A stretch of DNA of 64,000 nt, taken from Owenia fusiformis (Eukaryota; Annelida; Polychaeta; Sabellida; Oweniidae). Numbering within the stretch: position 1 is the stretch's first letter; each line of letters begins with the position of its first letter. Positions 33,740 to 47,500 of this stretch are shown one piece after another. The translations under genes and the position numbers were made by a program. Where the stretch lies: assembly GCA_903813345.2 (NCBI GenBank), contig CAIIXF020000008.1, forward strand, positions 31,334,867 through 31,398,866, read 5' to 3'. The notes below the pieces were generated by a model. The model had not been told where the DNA came from, did not search any database, and saw only the letters and a program-made list of their open reading frames with translations.

Positions 33740-35500
33740 AATTGGGGGTTGTGGGGCAAAGTGTGGGGCAAAGTTATGATAGTTGGACTTGATGCAAATG
33801 AAATTGAAATTCATAAAATACTGATTGTCACCTTCTTTCTAATACTCTAGAAAATACTACAAGATGATTATTGCTCTGTTTGATAGATAATGATTTATCA
33901 TATTGAATTTTCTTTCCAATATGCTTTATTTCATGAAAAAATGAAAATCGGGCCACTATTGACTATGTTTACGATGTCTAAATGAACATCTTTAATTTTT
34001 TGCATATTCCTGATTAACCCATGCAAGGATATATAGAGATTATTTAATGGGAGGTTTTTGATACAGGATATATCTGAGGGGAAGAAAATGTATTTACCCG
34101 AGGGACCGTTACTTTATGCAACAAAAAATTGATACGTTTCTTTAGGTCCAACAAAGTTATAAGTCTTCAAAGTCAAAATTATTTTTCGAAAACCTCTCCC
34201 ATTGAAATAACATAGGAGATGAAAAATGATTTTCAAAAATGACTCTGAAGTCCTGTAACGTAAGTATTCATAAAGTAAACTAAACACAGCTTGCACACAA
34301 AAAAGTAAGACATAGAGCGTGGACTTCAAATGACTGGACTGCAATCACAGTATCATTGTTAGGCATATGAGAAAATTTAATTTTCTATATAAAAATACTA
34401 TTTTATGAATCATTTACTGAATAGATTTTATACAATGTTTAATGCATTACTATTCTTTATTTTGATGTATCAAATAGTTCTTGATAGGAAAACTTAATTG
34501 CTTTAAGATAAGTGTTCCCCGTGTTATTTCTCCATTGAAAAATCTCGTGTGATCCATTGGTTTCAGTTCATTTTGGTCATTCAAATTCAGTATCTTTAAA
34601 GTCCCTGGAGCAATCAACTTTTCCTTTTAGGAAATCGAACATGTCTCAAAGCACATTCTAATTATGCATTCAACAATATAATAAAAGGTTGCATTTTTGG
34701 AGAAAATTAGGTCAACATTTTTGAAAAAGTATGTTGATTGGTCCATTTCCCCTTCAATATCACTTAGGTCTGATTAATTAACTTATCATTATATATACTT
34801 TTCTTGAAGATAGGCCTAGTGAATGGATCTAAAAGATACACGTTCATGATCAGAAAGTATTCACAATTCAAGTTAGAATCGTTTGAAATTGTTTGCGATA
34901 ACCTACGTGCTCCTTTATCTTCAATATTGCTATTGAAGAAAAAAAATTGGCGGTATTAGAAATAATGTCGAGTTTCATTTCTATAAATTTCATAAGTATT
35001 TTCACCGCAGGTAGTGTAAATAAAAATTCAAACAAAAGGGGAATTTTGGGGGAATTCCTAACGACAGCCAAATACTTTTTCTTTCGTCAATAGAGTTCTT
35101 TTAGATATGATTAGAAAAGGAAAGCGTATTTATTGCATTTAATTAATCAAAAGGAATCTAATTGATGATATTCTTCGAAAAACTAATTTTTATTGTTTTC
35201 TAAGCCCTTGATAGATATACACATCCTTTAAATGGCTGAAAAAAGCTACCATATGGTCCAAAGGTGAATTTTGCGAGAGAAATATGGCGGCCATTTTTAA
35301 AATTTTTAAAATCAAATTAATATATTATTCCACCAAAAATAGTTTTTTTTCCAAAATTGAGGGTCACCCTTTATAAATGCATAAGGTAACCCATGTTAAT
35401 GAGTTGACTTTTAGTAACCTTGTCAAATTGAGTCATTCTATAGATTGACCGTTGTGTCTTATTTGTTAGTAGTGCTGTAATGATCAGAACCTCTGCTGTT
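33740..35500. other. Intergenic AT-rich DNA between copy 1 promoter and copy 2 3' end
   Basis: I saw no credible exon or structured repeat. From about 35340 the sequence aligns with the 3' flank of copy 1 (AAAATTGAGGGTCACCCT against AAAGTTGAGGGCCACCCTGT), so it is the 3' UTR or flank of copy 2. Confidence 0.5.
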
Positions 35501-35503
35501 ATT

Positions 35504-38500
35504 CTAGCTCACTGTAACATCTGAAAATAGAATGTAATTATGCATTGATATAGTACTATCTACCAACCAAAACCCGAGAATCTAAAAAATATGTACTGTT
35601 GAAGAACCATAATTTTTATTACTTGGTGGCTTTAGCATTGATACAGCTCTTGTGATTCCTGTGAGCAAATCGCTTGAAGTTTTTGAAGTTGTGGAGAATT
35701 TTAGCAAGGGGCTATTTTAATTCAATAATTATTTCTAAAAAGTCCCATTAAATAGTATACACGATTATTATTTTAGATCAAATATAGAGTTCTTGAGTAG
35801 CGTATCGTTCGTATTTAGGAAACCTATGATATAGTTTAGAGTAGGAATCGGAGTAAGGATTCTAAAGGTCACCGCCGTCAGTGGTGAGGTTTTTGCCGAA
35901 ATATTCAGCACATTCTTTCTTCATGGAGACCTTCAAACGCGTATCACTCGATAACTATTGTGCCGATTTGAATTAGGTTTCAGTTCTGAAATATTCAGGA
36001 AGTCTGCCATCGTTTATGTTAAACCTTGAGTTTCGAGTTTTAAGGAGGCCCTAAATCAAGCTCCAAGTGAGCACCTCTCCTCTCTCTATTCAAGTGTGCA
36101 TAAAGAGGAGGGGTGCCCACTTGGAGCATGTTTGCAATGAACAATTTTGACTCAATAAGCAGATTAACATCAAACGTTTAAAACAAAATTAACGTTGAAT
36201 GATCTAAATAATTCTGAGAATATGCATCATTGACCGAGTGAATAAACTGCCTTTTCGATTCCCTGTATTTTCAGAATTGTGTTATCGCAACTAAAACATA
36301 TATTTTCCCCACAAACCCTAATTAAATACCGCGGTCAGTATTATAAAAAGTTGAGTTATTCAGTTTCAAACGGTACACGCCCTTTATATTTATATTAAAC
36401 TACTATTTAATCTCTGACGAAATTGAAACTCGATCAACTCGAGCTCTTCTGAGAAAACCAGGATTTAGGCAGGGGTGGATTGATTTAATAAGGGGGCAAT
36501 TGACTTTAAACCTGCATATTATATGGAGATTTAAAGTCAATCGTAAGACTAGGGGTTCTTACACAGGACATTAAAATGCCTTTAAGATGAAAGGTATAAC
36601 TTTAGGATATAAATATGATCTTAGAGTTGCTTACCATCCTGACAGCTCACAACTACCCCAGGCTCGACCACAAAACCACCATCTTTAATCACCATCCAAA
36701 TAGTAGTACCATCGGTTGGATCAACAGCAGGATTATATGTGAAGGCGTAAGCATTAAAATTTAAATTAGTAGGGTCTGGTCCAATTACCCACATTCCTGT
36801 TGATGACAAATAGTAAAGGTAGAACGGGAAAAAAGAGTGTTTGTAAATCGGTCTATTCCCAGCCTCTTGGTCATTATTCTTCTCATAAAAACCAAAATTC
36901 GCCATGACAGGTAGCAGGAGCTTACGACAAGATCCACCTTAAAATAATTAAGATAAATTATGTCGGACTGATGGATGTCCTGGTGTTGAAGTAATCCGTA
37001 TTATATGAAATTTCCTCAGAGTCCTAGTTAATAGTTTAGGAACCAATCTATTAAAATACTAGTATGATATAAAATACCCAATAAGATTTTCTTCAAATGA
37101 TTGTTTATTTGTGTATTCGTTTGTCTGCCTGCAATGCAATTGGCGCTTGGCACCAATGTTATAATTGTAAAGATTTCCATATGTTATAATGAAAGAAAAA
37201 CAAAAAATCGTTTGTCTAACCAGTGCTCCCTTGACTGTCTGAATTGTGGTGTTACCTGTAGTTGTATTGCTAGAAATAGTGATTCCATCCATCGCTGTCC
37301 AACCAGTAGAGGTAACCCATCTAAATTGTGGCTTTGTTATATCCTGAGGTAGAAGGGATGTTGAAGGTATCCACATGTTAATTTGGTCATTACCAATAGC
37401 CGCGCCAAACCCCCAACGTCCACTTAATAGGTAGTACATATAATATTTTCCTGATTCGTGAATATATACTGGTCTAGAATTGTAATATTCTCCGTGTATA
37501 CTGTAAAATCCTAGGAGTTGGGTCATGTTTTGTGAAATGGACGATGTGATCACACCCCCGATGTATAACGTTGCACTAGGGACCATGTCATCTGAATATA
37601 GTAATATAAGTTATTGAATGATTTGAAGTGTAATAAGGATATATTCTGCTCGAGAAATTCCTATTGGAACGAGACGAAGTCAAGTGCCAATACAGAATAT
37701 CGAGAGCAGAATATATCCTGTATTGCACTTCAAATTAAATCATTCTATAACGTTTTTATCGTGTGATCTTCTGTATTGCTACTGAGAATGTACCAATATT
37801 TTCTGTATTGCGACGGAGATGATCAATGGGGACAATCTCAGAAGCAATACAGATTGGTACAGCACAAGAACTAAAGCAATTAAAAGGCTTCATTCTACAG
37901 ATCATACGATTAACACGAATATGCAGTTATAGTTAGTAATCCATGCCTCGCTAACGTGTTAAAAACCAAACGTATCGGTCTCAGCATAGAGTGAGGCAAA
38001 AATGTATCCCCAAAAGTGTAAATAACAACATGGATTTAAACCTTGTACAATGTTCTTTCTTTCTATTAAGTCTCATTGGTCTATCTCAAATGACAACTCT
38101 CTTATTGTTATTTTACAAAACATCCTCAAAATGCCGGTCTCATCTCTGGAGGAATGGTTCTAATCATCCTTCTTATCTTATCTTATTGTTTCAACTCCCT
38201 GATGCTTCTCCAAAGGTGTAGCCATGAATAATAAGGGGTTTAAATATTACATGGCCTTTGGGATTCGCTTTCATAACGAATGCGGGGGGGGGGGGGTTAA
38301 GCCCAAGTGGATGGGGGTGGGTCGCAAGACAGAAATAGTTTCAACAAACCAATCAATTTACAGAATATAGTATATGCACACTCATCAAATAACTAGGTTG
38401 CGTAGATGTGTGATTCATAGTTCACACAAAAACAATCATCTCTGAGACTGGGGTTAGTTTCCAGCCTTTGGTTTGTTGATCTTCCAGAAAAGGGGGTTGC

Positions 38501-41500
38501 TACTGGCTGGATGTTTGTTTTATAAATAAGGGAGTTCAAGTAGTCTACAAATTCCCTCTCACTATGCCCATACATCTAAAGTTGTAAATATGAACAATAT
38601 CTTTGAAATATGGCTCCAAAGATAAACGTTTGGGGATTCATCTATATCGGGTGATTTTTCAACATTTTATGCATGTCTTTTAAAATGGCCATAACATCGT
38701 GACCATTAAAAACAGACCATTGAAACTTACCCCCCTATCACACCAAACTAGTACTTACCCGGTCTTGACAACTACGAAAACGGGTTTAAACTGATTAAGA
38801 ACGTATTTAAGACTGCTTATGAACGAGTTAGCAAAAAATGTAGCTATCACACCAAACAAGTTGCCACTGCGTTCTTCAAAACTGGTTTTAAATTGTGTGC
38901 GAACGAAATGGACGTGGCTGCAACTTTCTAAGGTCTATTTACGAACTTCATGAACGTTCTCAGACGGGAAGGTGATTTTGGAATTTTGAATCGATTCAAA
39001 ATTCGAGGACGACCATACCGTTCAGGAATCAGGTCATGATGACCTGCTAGACTAAGGAACGCGTTATACGACGTTGCACACCGAACTGGTGCGACCTGAA
39101 CGAACTGCGAATGAGATGGACGTATTGAAGACTGTTTATGAACGAAGTAGCTAATTATTTAGGCATAAGAACTAGTTTGGTGTGATAGGGGGGTTACATT
39201 TTTTGGCTCTCCCTATATAAATTCTCAGTTGTTGTACCTTGTCCGATTGTTGTTCCTTGGCCAGTTGTTGTATCTGGTCCAGTTGTTGTATCTGGTCCAG
39301 TTGTTGTACCTGGTCCAGTTGTTGTAACTGGCCCAGTTGTTGTATCTGGTCCAGTTGTTATGCCTTGTCCAGTTGTTGTACCTGGTCCAGTTGTTGTATC
39401 TGGTCCAGTTGTTGTACCTAGTCCAGATGTTGTACTTTGTCCAGTTGTTATATCTGGTCCAGTTGTTGTACCTGGTCCAGTTGTTGTACTAGTACTTGGT
39501 CCAGTTGTTGAACCTTGTCCAATTGTTGTGCCTGGTCCAGTTGTTGCAAGTAGCCCAGTTGTTGTATCTGGTCCAGTTGTTGTACCTGGTCCAGTTGTTG
39601 TACTAGTACTTGGTCCAGTTGTTGTACTTTGTCCAGTTGTTGTTAGAAGCTCAGTTGTTGTATCTGGTCCAATTGTTGTACCTGGTCCAGTTGTTGTACT
39701 TTGTCCAGTTGTTATATCTGGTCCAGTTATTGTGCCTGGTCTAGTTGTTGCAAGTAGCCCAGTTGTTGTTCCTGGTCCAGTTGTTGTACTAGTACTTGGT
39801 CCAGTTGTTGTACTTTGTCCAGTTGTTGTAAGTAGCCCAGTTGTTGTACCTGGTCCAGTTGTTGTACTTTGTCCAGTTGCTATATCTGGTCCAGTTGTTG
39901 TACCTGGTCCAGTTGTTGTACTAGTACTTGGTCCAGTTGTTGTGCCTTGTCCAATTGTTGTACCTGGTCCAGTTGTTGTATCTGGTCCAGTTGTTGTATC
40001 TAGTTCAGTTTTTGTACCTGGTCCAGTTGTTATAACTGGCGCAGTTGTTGTACTTGGTCCAGTTATTGTGACTAGCCCAGTTGTTGTATCTGGTCCCGTT
40101 GTTGTACCTAGTCCTGTTGTTGTAACTGGCCCAGTTGTTGTATCTGGTCCAGTTGTTGTATCTGGTCCAGTTGTTGTATCTGGTCCAGTTGTTGTACCTG
40201 GTCCAGTTGTTGTACTTTGTCCAGTTGTTATATCTGGTCCAGTTGTTGTACCTGGTCCAGTTGTTGTACTAGTACTTGGTCCAGTTGTTGTGCCTTGTCC
40301 AATTGTTGTATCTGGTCCAGTTGTTGTACCTGGTCCAGTTGTTATAACTGGTCCAGTTGTTGTATCTGGTCCAGTTGTTGTTCCTCGTCCAGTTGTTGTA
40401 CCTGGTCCAGTTGTTGTACCTTGTACAGTTGTTATGTCTGGCACAGCTTCTTGGTAGTGCACACAAAATTCGCCCCTGCAACCTTTGGCTACCCACATGA
40501 ACCCTGTTCTAAAATCGAAGCTCCAGTTGTTGTCCATCGTGCATTTTGTCCTGAAATACATACAGGTTTTAGATTCAGCTTACACAAACCAAACCTCGCC
40601 TCTGCCATCTTTAGCTACCTTAAACTGGTGCATTGTCCCTGCTCTATTATTCAAGCTCTATTTATTGTTCATTATACAATACAGGTTATCCAAACAGTAA
40701 AGTAAAAATGCTCTTATTTCCAGAGATTCACATGTTGTGTGATGAAATTGCTATTGAGATATCGTCTCAAACTGATAAGAGTATGGTTGTTATTATAATG
40801 AGAGTCTGGGATATGTGCACAAAATCAAGTTTTAAAACTCTCGTGCATCATCTACGGAACGATATCAGATTCTACACGAAGTGAGGGAATATTGAACGGG
40901 GTAGAGGTGTGGTATAATCATGAAAAAGAAAATAAGGTTATTAATTTTTTATGATTTTCTGTTATTTCCACTTTTGCAATTGAATATATAGAAATAAAGA
41001 AACAAGATGACCTGACCCTACCTTGATATCTGGGTCTTGAGTGTTACGTCTTGCACAGACATGGATGTCAAGAATGGCTTGTCGTCGAACACAGGACATG
41101 TGACATTCCTCCGTCTTTTACTTGCACACGGGAAGCAGTACGTTCCTAGTGGTGAAATAAATAAATCAATGGGAAAGTTTGGAGTCTCCTCTTGTATAAA
41201 CAAAAACATTTTAGTGTTTTGCATCGATTTATTCAAAAATGTATTTGATCATCAGGCTTTTTAGATAGACGGTATCTTTACAATTACTTTTCACTTCTCC
41301 ATATTTAATTCTGAACGTAAAATTAACATAAAATAAATGAACAATTTTTAAAACACAGTAAAGATTATTCAAAATCTTAAAAAATGATGAAAGTGAGTCA
41401 CATATTTGAGTTTCACTGCTTGTAATTTGAATGTTCTCTTGGAAGTAGAATAAGTCCCCAACCTACTCCAAGAAAAATGAAGTGTCGTTGTCCGGTACTG

Positions 41501-44500
41501 AGTTCCCTTATTAAAGGCCAACTTTGCGTATTTTCAACAATTTGTGGCAAAATAAAGTCTTACAGGTGTTATGTATGTATGTATATCTTTATTGCCCTTT
41601 ATGAAAAGGAGATACATGTATACAGTGTACAATGAAAATAATGCTGATATAACATTAATGTTAAATGAACATAGAATAAAAATATATACAATATATAAAA
41701 CACACTTTATACGACTACGTTAGATGAGTGCTAACCATCTTCCCCAAGGTCGATGTAAGCATCTCATCTAACGAACCACAGACGATATAAGATGCTACCG
41801 CTATCTCATCGTCCAATTACAACCCTCAATGAGATCATTTGTGCAGAGAGCATAATTGAAAAAGTAAAAAAGGTTAGGTTAAGAAAGGTTAAGTATGTAC
41901 ATACAATTTTATACATTATATAATACACTTATCTCATTAGTTGAGTGCAAACCATCTTCCCCAAGGTCGATGTAAGCATCTCATCCACTGAACCACAGAC
42001 GATATAATTATAAGATGCTACCGCTATCTCATCGTCCAATTACAACCCTTAATGAGATCATTTTGTGCAGAGATCATAATTGAAAAAGTAAAAAAGGTTA
42101 AGTATGTACAAACATTTTATACATTATATAATACACTTATCTCATTAGTTGAGTGCAAACCATCTTCCCCAAGGTCGATGTAAGCATCTCATCCAATGAA
42201 CCACAGACGATATAAGATGCTACCGCTATCTCATCGTCCAATTACAACCATTTGAGAGATCATTTGTTCAGAGATCACAATTGACAGTAGATATAGATTA
42301 AGTATGTACATATGGTTTATACCTTATGTATATAAAATATATAGATAGATATAAAATACTTGACGCATTAATCAACAGATTTTAACCCATGGTTTGCATT
42401 AACACGCATCCGAAATTATATAAGTCAGTTATGAGTTGCATTGCAAGCACGAAGCACGAAGGTGGTATTGCTCTTGCACGATAAGTGAAACCCCTCTCAA
42501 AAAATCTAAAGACCGGGGATCATTTCTAAAGTTAATCCCTAAAATGTTGTTAATATTCATCTCTATACCAAACTTTTGGCAGTGCTCATTCAGTTTACGT
42601 CTAAACGGGGTATAACTATAAAGAGTGAGATTACGGAAAAGATGAGAAGTTATCCGGAGTGAGATTCTGGAAAAGAGGAGGAGTTATCCGGAGTGAAATT
42701 CCAGAGGTGAGGAGAAGTTATCCTGATTGTGAGCCTCGAGAAGAGGAGAATTGCTCGGAGTGAAAGTCTAAAGAGGACAAGTTCCTGGAGTGAGAGATTC
42801 CGGAGAGAGAGTCAAAAGTCAATAGTGCATAGCCCCATGTTAAGTCAATGCATACTTAAAGTAACTTGCTTTAAAATCCTCATTTTCTATGTGTAATCTA
42901 CTGTTACCAGGAAAATGTAACATAACCCAGTGTAGAGCATATATAGAGGAACATTATGCAGTAGTTTATTAGTGTGGCAGACACCCGGACAACAAACTCC
43001 TTATCTAGAGCTCTTACCCCCCTATCACACCAAACTAGTTCTTACCCGTTCTTGCCAGTCCTACGAAAACGTCGTAAAACGGGCTCAATCTGGCTGTAGT
43101 CGGGAAATATGTCTGAAATAATTAGCTTCTTCGTTCTTAAACAGTCTTCAATACGTCCATCTCGTTCGCAGTTCGTTCAGGTCGCACCACGTCGGTGTGC
43201 AACGTAGTAGAACGCGTCCCTTGGTCTAGAAGGTCAACATGACCTGATTACAGAACGGCATGGTCGCCATCGAATTTTGAATCGATTCAAAATTCTAAAA
43301 TCACATTCCCGTCTGAGAACGTTCATAAAGTTCGTAAATAGTCCTTAGAAAGTTGCAGCTACGTTCATTCCGTTCGCACACAGTTTAAAACCAGTTTTGG
43401 AGAACGCAGTGGCAACTTGTTTGGTGTGATAGCTATATTTCTGCTAACTCGTTCATAAGCAGTGTTAAATACGTTCTTAATCAGTTTAAACCCGTTTGCA
43501 ATTAGTTCTACCTCGTTCTAAACACGTTCAACTCGTTGTTAAAACGTCCCTAGTAGGATTGAAGTACGACGGTTTCGTTCGTAGTACGTCCAGCTCGTCG
43601 TTAGTACGTTTTCACTCGTTCTAATTGTAGAACGTGACGACCACGAGAACATTTTGAGCATTGTCTGAGTTCTAGAGGACCTACCCGTTCGAGTACGTTC
43701 GATGAAGTTTGTAAATAGATCCCAAACGGTTCTTAGTAGGTCCAGTCCGTTCGTACACAGTTGAAGCCCGTTTTCGAGAACGTAGTGAGAACTAGTTTGG
43801 TGTGATAGTAGGGTTAGGAAATCAGATCAGGGATTATATAAACTGCCCCCATAAATGTGGGGTTATTTTGAGGATTTTTGATATTTAAATGTCCTAAATA
43901 TCAAAAAACCTCAAAACCCCACATTTATGAACTGACTCCACAACTATGTCTGTATGTCTCGCCTCGTTTCCATACCTTCACCACAACGATCGCCGTTTGT
44001 CCCGGGTGGGCATAAGCATTTATAATTCCCGCCAAATGTGTTGATACACACAACGTCCTCCCCATGACATGGTGTTGAAGAACATGCGTTGTCTACAAAG
44101 CAATAAGAATAAACGTGTATCGTATACTGTACATGCCGCACTTACGCCAATAGCATAGTTTCAATGCAGCCTAGCTGAAAAGAACTGACATAATAGATGT
44201 CATATTTGTCTTTTTTTATTTTGGTTGGGCCAGACTGCCATAGCCTTCCATTTTATAAACTTGCAACGGTCACTTAATTTTATGCTTTATGGAAATGTGT
44301 TGGTTGATTCTGTCTGAAACTAGAATGGCATACTTTTGGATGACCCTGTCAATGTACATATTGTGATTAATCTTCATTGTTGTTGTCAAATGAATAAACT
44401 AAGGTTTTTAAAGAATCTTACCATTGCATGCATAGAAATTTGGCCAATTTTTTCAAAAGTCAAGGGAAATGATTTGAATGACATAACTGTATAGAATAAA

Positions 44501-47500
44501 GTTATTAGAAAATTTGTCAATGAATTCAAATATGTTATTAAAAAGAAAAGTTAGTCTCTTAAAATCCCATAAAACGAGGATAAGCGAGATTTCAATCAGA
44601 GCTATTAAGAATTAACTCATCTATTACAAAACAATGGCAAAAATTTAAGCAAGATTAAACCACACTTAAGTAGCAAAACAACAGAATGAACTATGTTTTA
44701 TTTTTAAGAATAGCCAGCTATAACAAAGAGAAATGCATTATTTTTCTATTGTTTCCAAAGAATGTACATTTGACAAGCTATCCAAACCAGTACGTGTTGC
44801 ACAAAAGACGATTGACTGTCACATGCAGTGTACTAAAGCTGAACTAATTACCCCCTATTCACTCATTCAATAGTTGAATAGTAAACACAAGAGAAGTCAA
44901 ATTTCAATCCGCTACATGCGGTGCACTGAAGCTGAACTAATTACATTCACTATTTCTCAACACTCTTACCTTTAAAGGCAATACAAAATAAATCAAGTTT
45001 TTATCAAGTTGGATCATGGGCCACTCAGCTTTCATAAGAGTCTGGTTTAAGTCAGATAAACTATGTAATGATTGTTAGGGGAATTAATAGCCTCGGCCTA
45101 GCGGCCTCAGCTATTATATATATTCCTCCTAAAAACCAAGCCTCATAGTTTATCTCTAACAGAAATACAAACAAATATAAATGTCATGCAACATTATGTT
45201 GCAATTAAATGAGGTTTATTATGTTTTATATAACTTACCATTCCCAGGCCAGGTACATTTGCCAGCATCAGGAACATCTGAAGATAAGTTGTAATTATAT
45301 GTAGAATCATTTAAAACGTGTTTAAGGTGCCATGGAAGTTAATAGGAAATGACAAAACAAAAAGAGACAAAACCATGCTGGATTTTGAAATTTTTTTTGA
45401 ACCAAGATAACAGAATTCTGTTTGGACCTCCAGTCAGTTTAACTAGTTCCACATATCATTTACAAAACCGGGAACACAATGGAAATGGTCAAAATGACCA
45501 TAATTATGATGAAATAACCTTTTTAGCCCTTTGAAAATGTGACTGAAAAATAACTAGGAGTAGGTGCTCAGTAAAGGTCACTGAACAGAATCTTTTGACT
45601 TTTTCATAAAATGTGCCCAATATATTGCTCTAAATGACACAATTTTAAAAGATTTGATATCATTCTTAGAAAAAGAATAAAAAAACTGAATTTAAAATCA
45701 ATCTATTTTCCTTTTTACTACAGCCATTATTGTTTCCGACAATTTTTTAAAATTTATATTATCACACATTTTTGGGTTTCAAAATATTTTTAATAATGTT
45801 AAAGCGCCGTCATTTCTGTTTACTTTTCCAAAAATATCACGGTCTCCTTAGTAATGTTACGCTCTGATAAGCTCTGATTTCCCGACTTGTCACGGTACCT
45901 CACGCTTTGATCCCGCTCCGACCAGGCTTTGTTACGCTTGAAATCACGGTTTGATAAGCTTTGATAAGCATTATTACGCTTTGGTGCGATTATGACGCTT
46001 TAAATCAGGCTCTGATACGATTGCCAAGCTCTGTTGTGCATTGTTACGCTCTGTTAAGCTCTGTCACGCATTGGAAAATGTAGAGATCGCCGATTTCATG
46101 CCGCTTTTGATCCAATGAATATACAAAGATGCAGTAGATCCATAAAACCATTGCATCTTTGACGCGAGAACACGATGGCAGAACAACAAGATCCAGAAAT
46201 TCCAGATGGACCAGACCATGACCTATCTGAAGAAGATATGATGTTTGTCGCACGGCGTGAAAGATCGTGATAGAGCGTGAGGAAGCTTGTCAAGCCTAAC
46301 AAAGCGTTTCAATCCTTGATTAATGTGTCTCAATTCGTTGGAAAGCTTGAGAGTCCTTCATGAAAGCGTAACAAAGAGTGTCAGATAATAATGAAAGCGT
46401 ATGACCTCGTGTCAGATCTTCATGCCAGATCGTAGCAAAGCTTGAGACATCTTAACGAAGCGTGCCAAGTGATACCAGACCGTGAAGAGACTGGGGTCCC
46501 CGCTTTGAATCAAGTCCTGTTAAGCTTTCCTACGCTTTGGGTCAAGCTTTGCTGAGCTTTGTTACGGTTTGTTAAGCTTTGATACACTCTCGGTGCTTTA
46601 ATCAATACGTAACAGAGCGCCCAACTTTTTTAAACGGTTTAAAATTTTTTGGCGCTCTTGCCGAATATCCCGCTTTACTCCGAGCTTTTCTACGACATAT
46701 TACGACCCCGACGTTTTAATCAAGCTTTGTTACGCTTTGGTGCCGCTTTACAAGCCGCTTTAAAACGCCGTTCTTGTGAACGTAGCTTTATGAAGTGATT
46801 GATTGCGTCATCATTTATTGCGCACGTCTATACGTCCATAAGTGTGATATTCTTACGTATAGACGACGATTTATAAGAATATCACACTTATGGACGTATA
46901 GGGCTGCGCAATAAATGATGACGTAACCAAACGCTTCATAAGTTATATGTTATAAACATGCTATAAGCGAGTTACGAAATATCTCGCTTTGTTGGCGCTT
47001 TAAAGCGGCGTGCAAAGGCGCTTTAAAGCGCCGTTAAATGCCGTTGGCGTGAACTTAGCTTAAAGGCCCCCTCACATATGAACGAATCCACCAAACGCAG
47101 CCTGACGCATGTGGTAAATTAGTCATTTCTGGCGAATATTGAGCGAAAATGTTTAAAAATATGTTACATAATAGAAAACATAACGAATAGTAATGTAAGG
47201 TAACTATTTGTTGCGAATGTTTTACGAAGTGTGACGAATTACTACTTTTCTTCGCTAAGATGCGTTGCGTCTCTTAAACAACCTTTGACATCCCCTTCAG
47301 CGAGTAATAACGCATACATGCGAAATAAAGCGTAATTATGCGCATTCTTCCGAATCTGAACGAAGCCTTACGAAAAGCAGGAGGCGTCAGCGATTCCCGT
47401 CAGCGATTAACAACGCATACATGCGAACCACAGCGCAATTGTGCGCATGCTTCCGGATCTAAACGAACCTTTGCGAAAAGTGTAAGGGTCAATTTACTTG

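Noticed and set aside
39194-39236. In-frame stop at the end of the mucin exon as the true C-terminus of copy 2
   Set aside because: The stop is the MITE target duplication reached by reading through a phase-compatible donor. Homologous terminal exons and phase-1 YxYYL exons downstream favour splicing instead. The C-terminus remains unproven without transcripts.
39360-40457. Long plus-strand Val/Pro-rich open frame (PVVVPGPVVV)
   Set aside because: It is the complement of the 18-bp mucin repeat on the minus strand. The period keeps several frames open, and the minus-strand reading is supported by splice phases and the homologous copy 1 exon.
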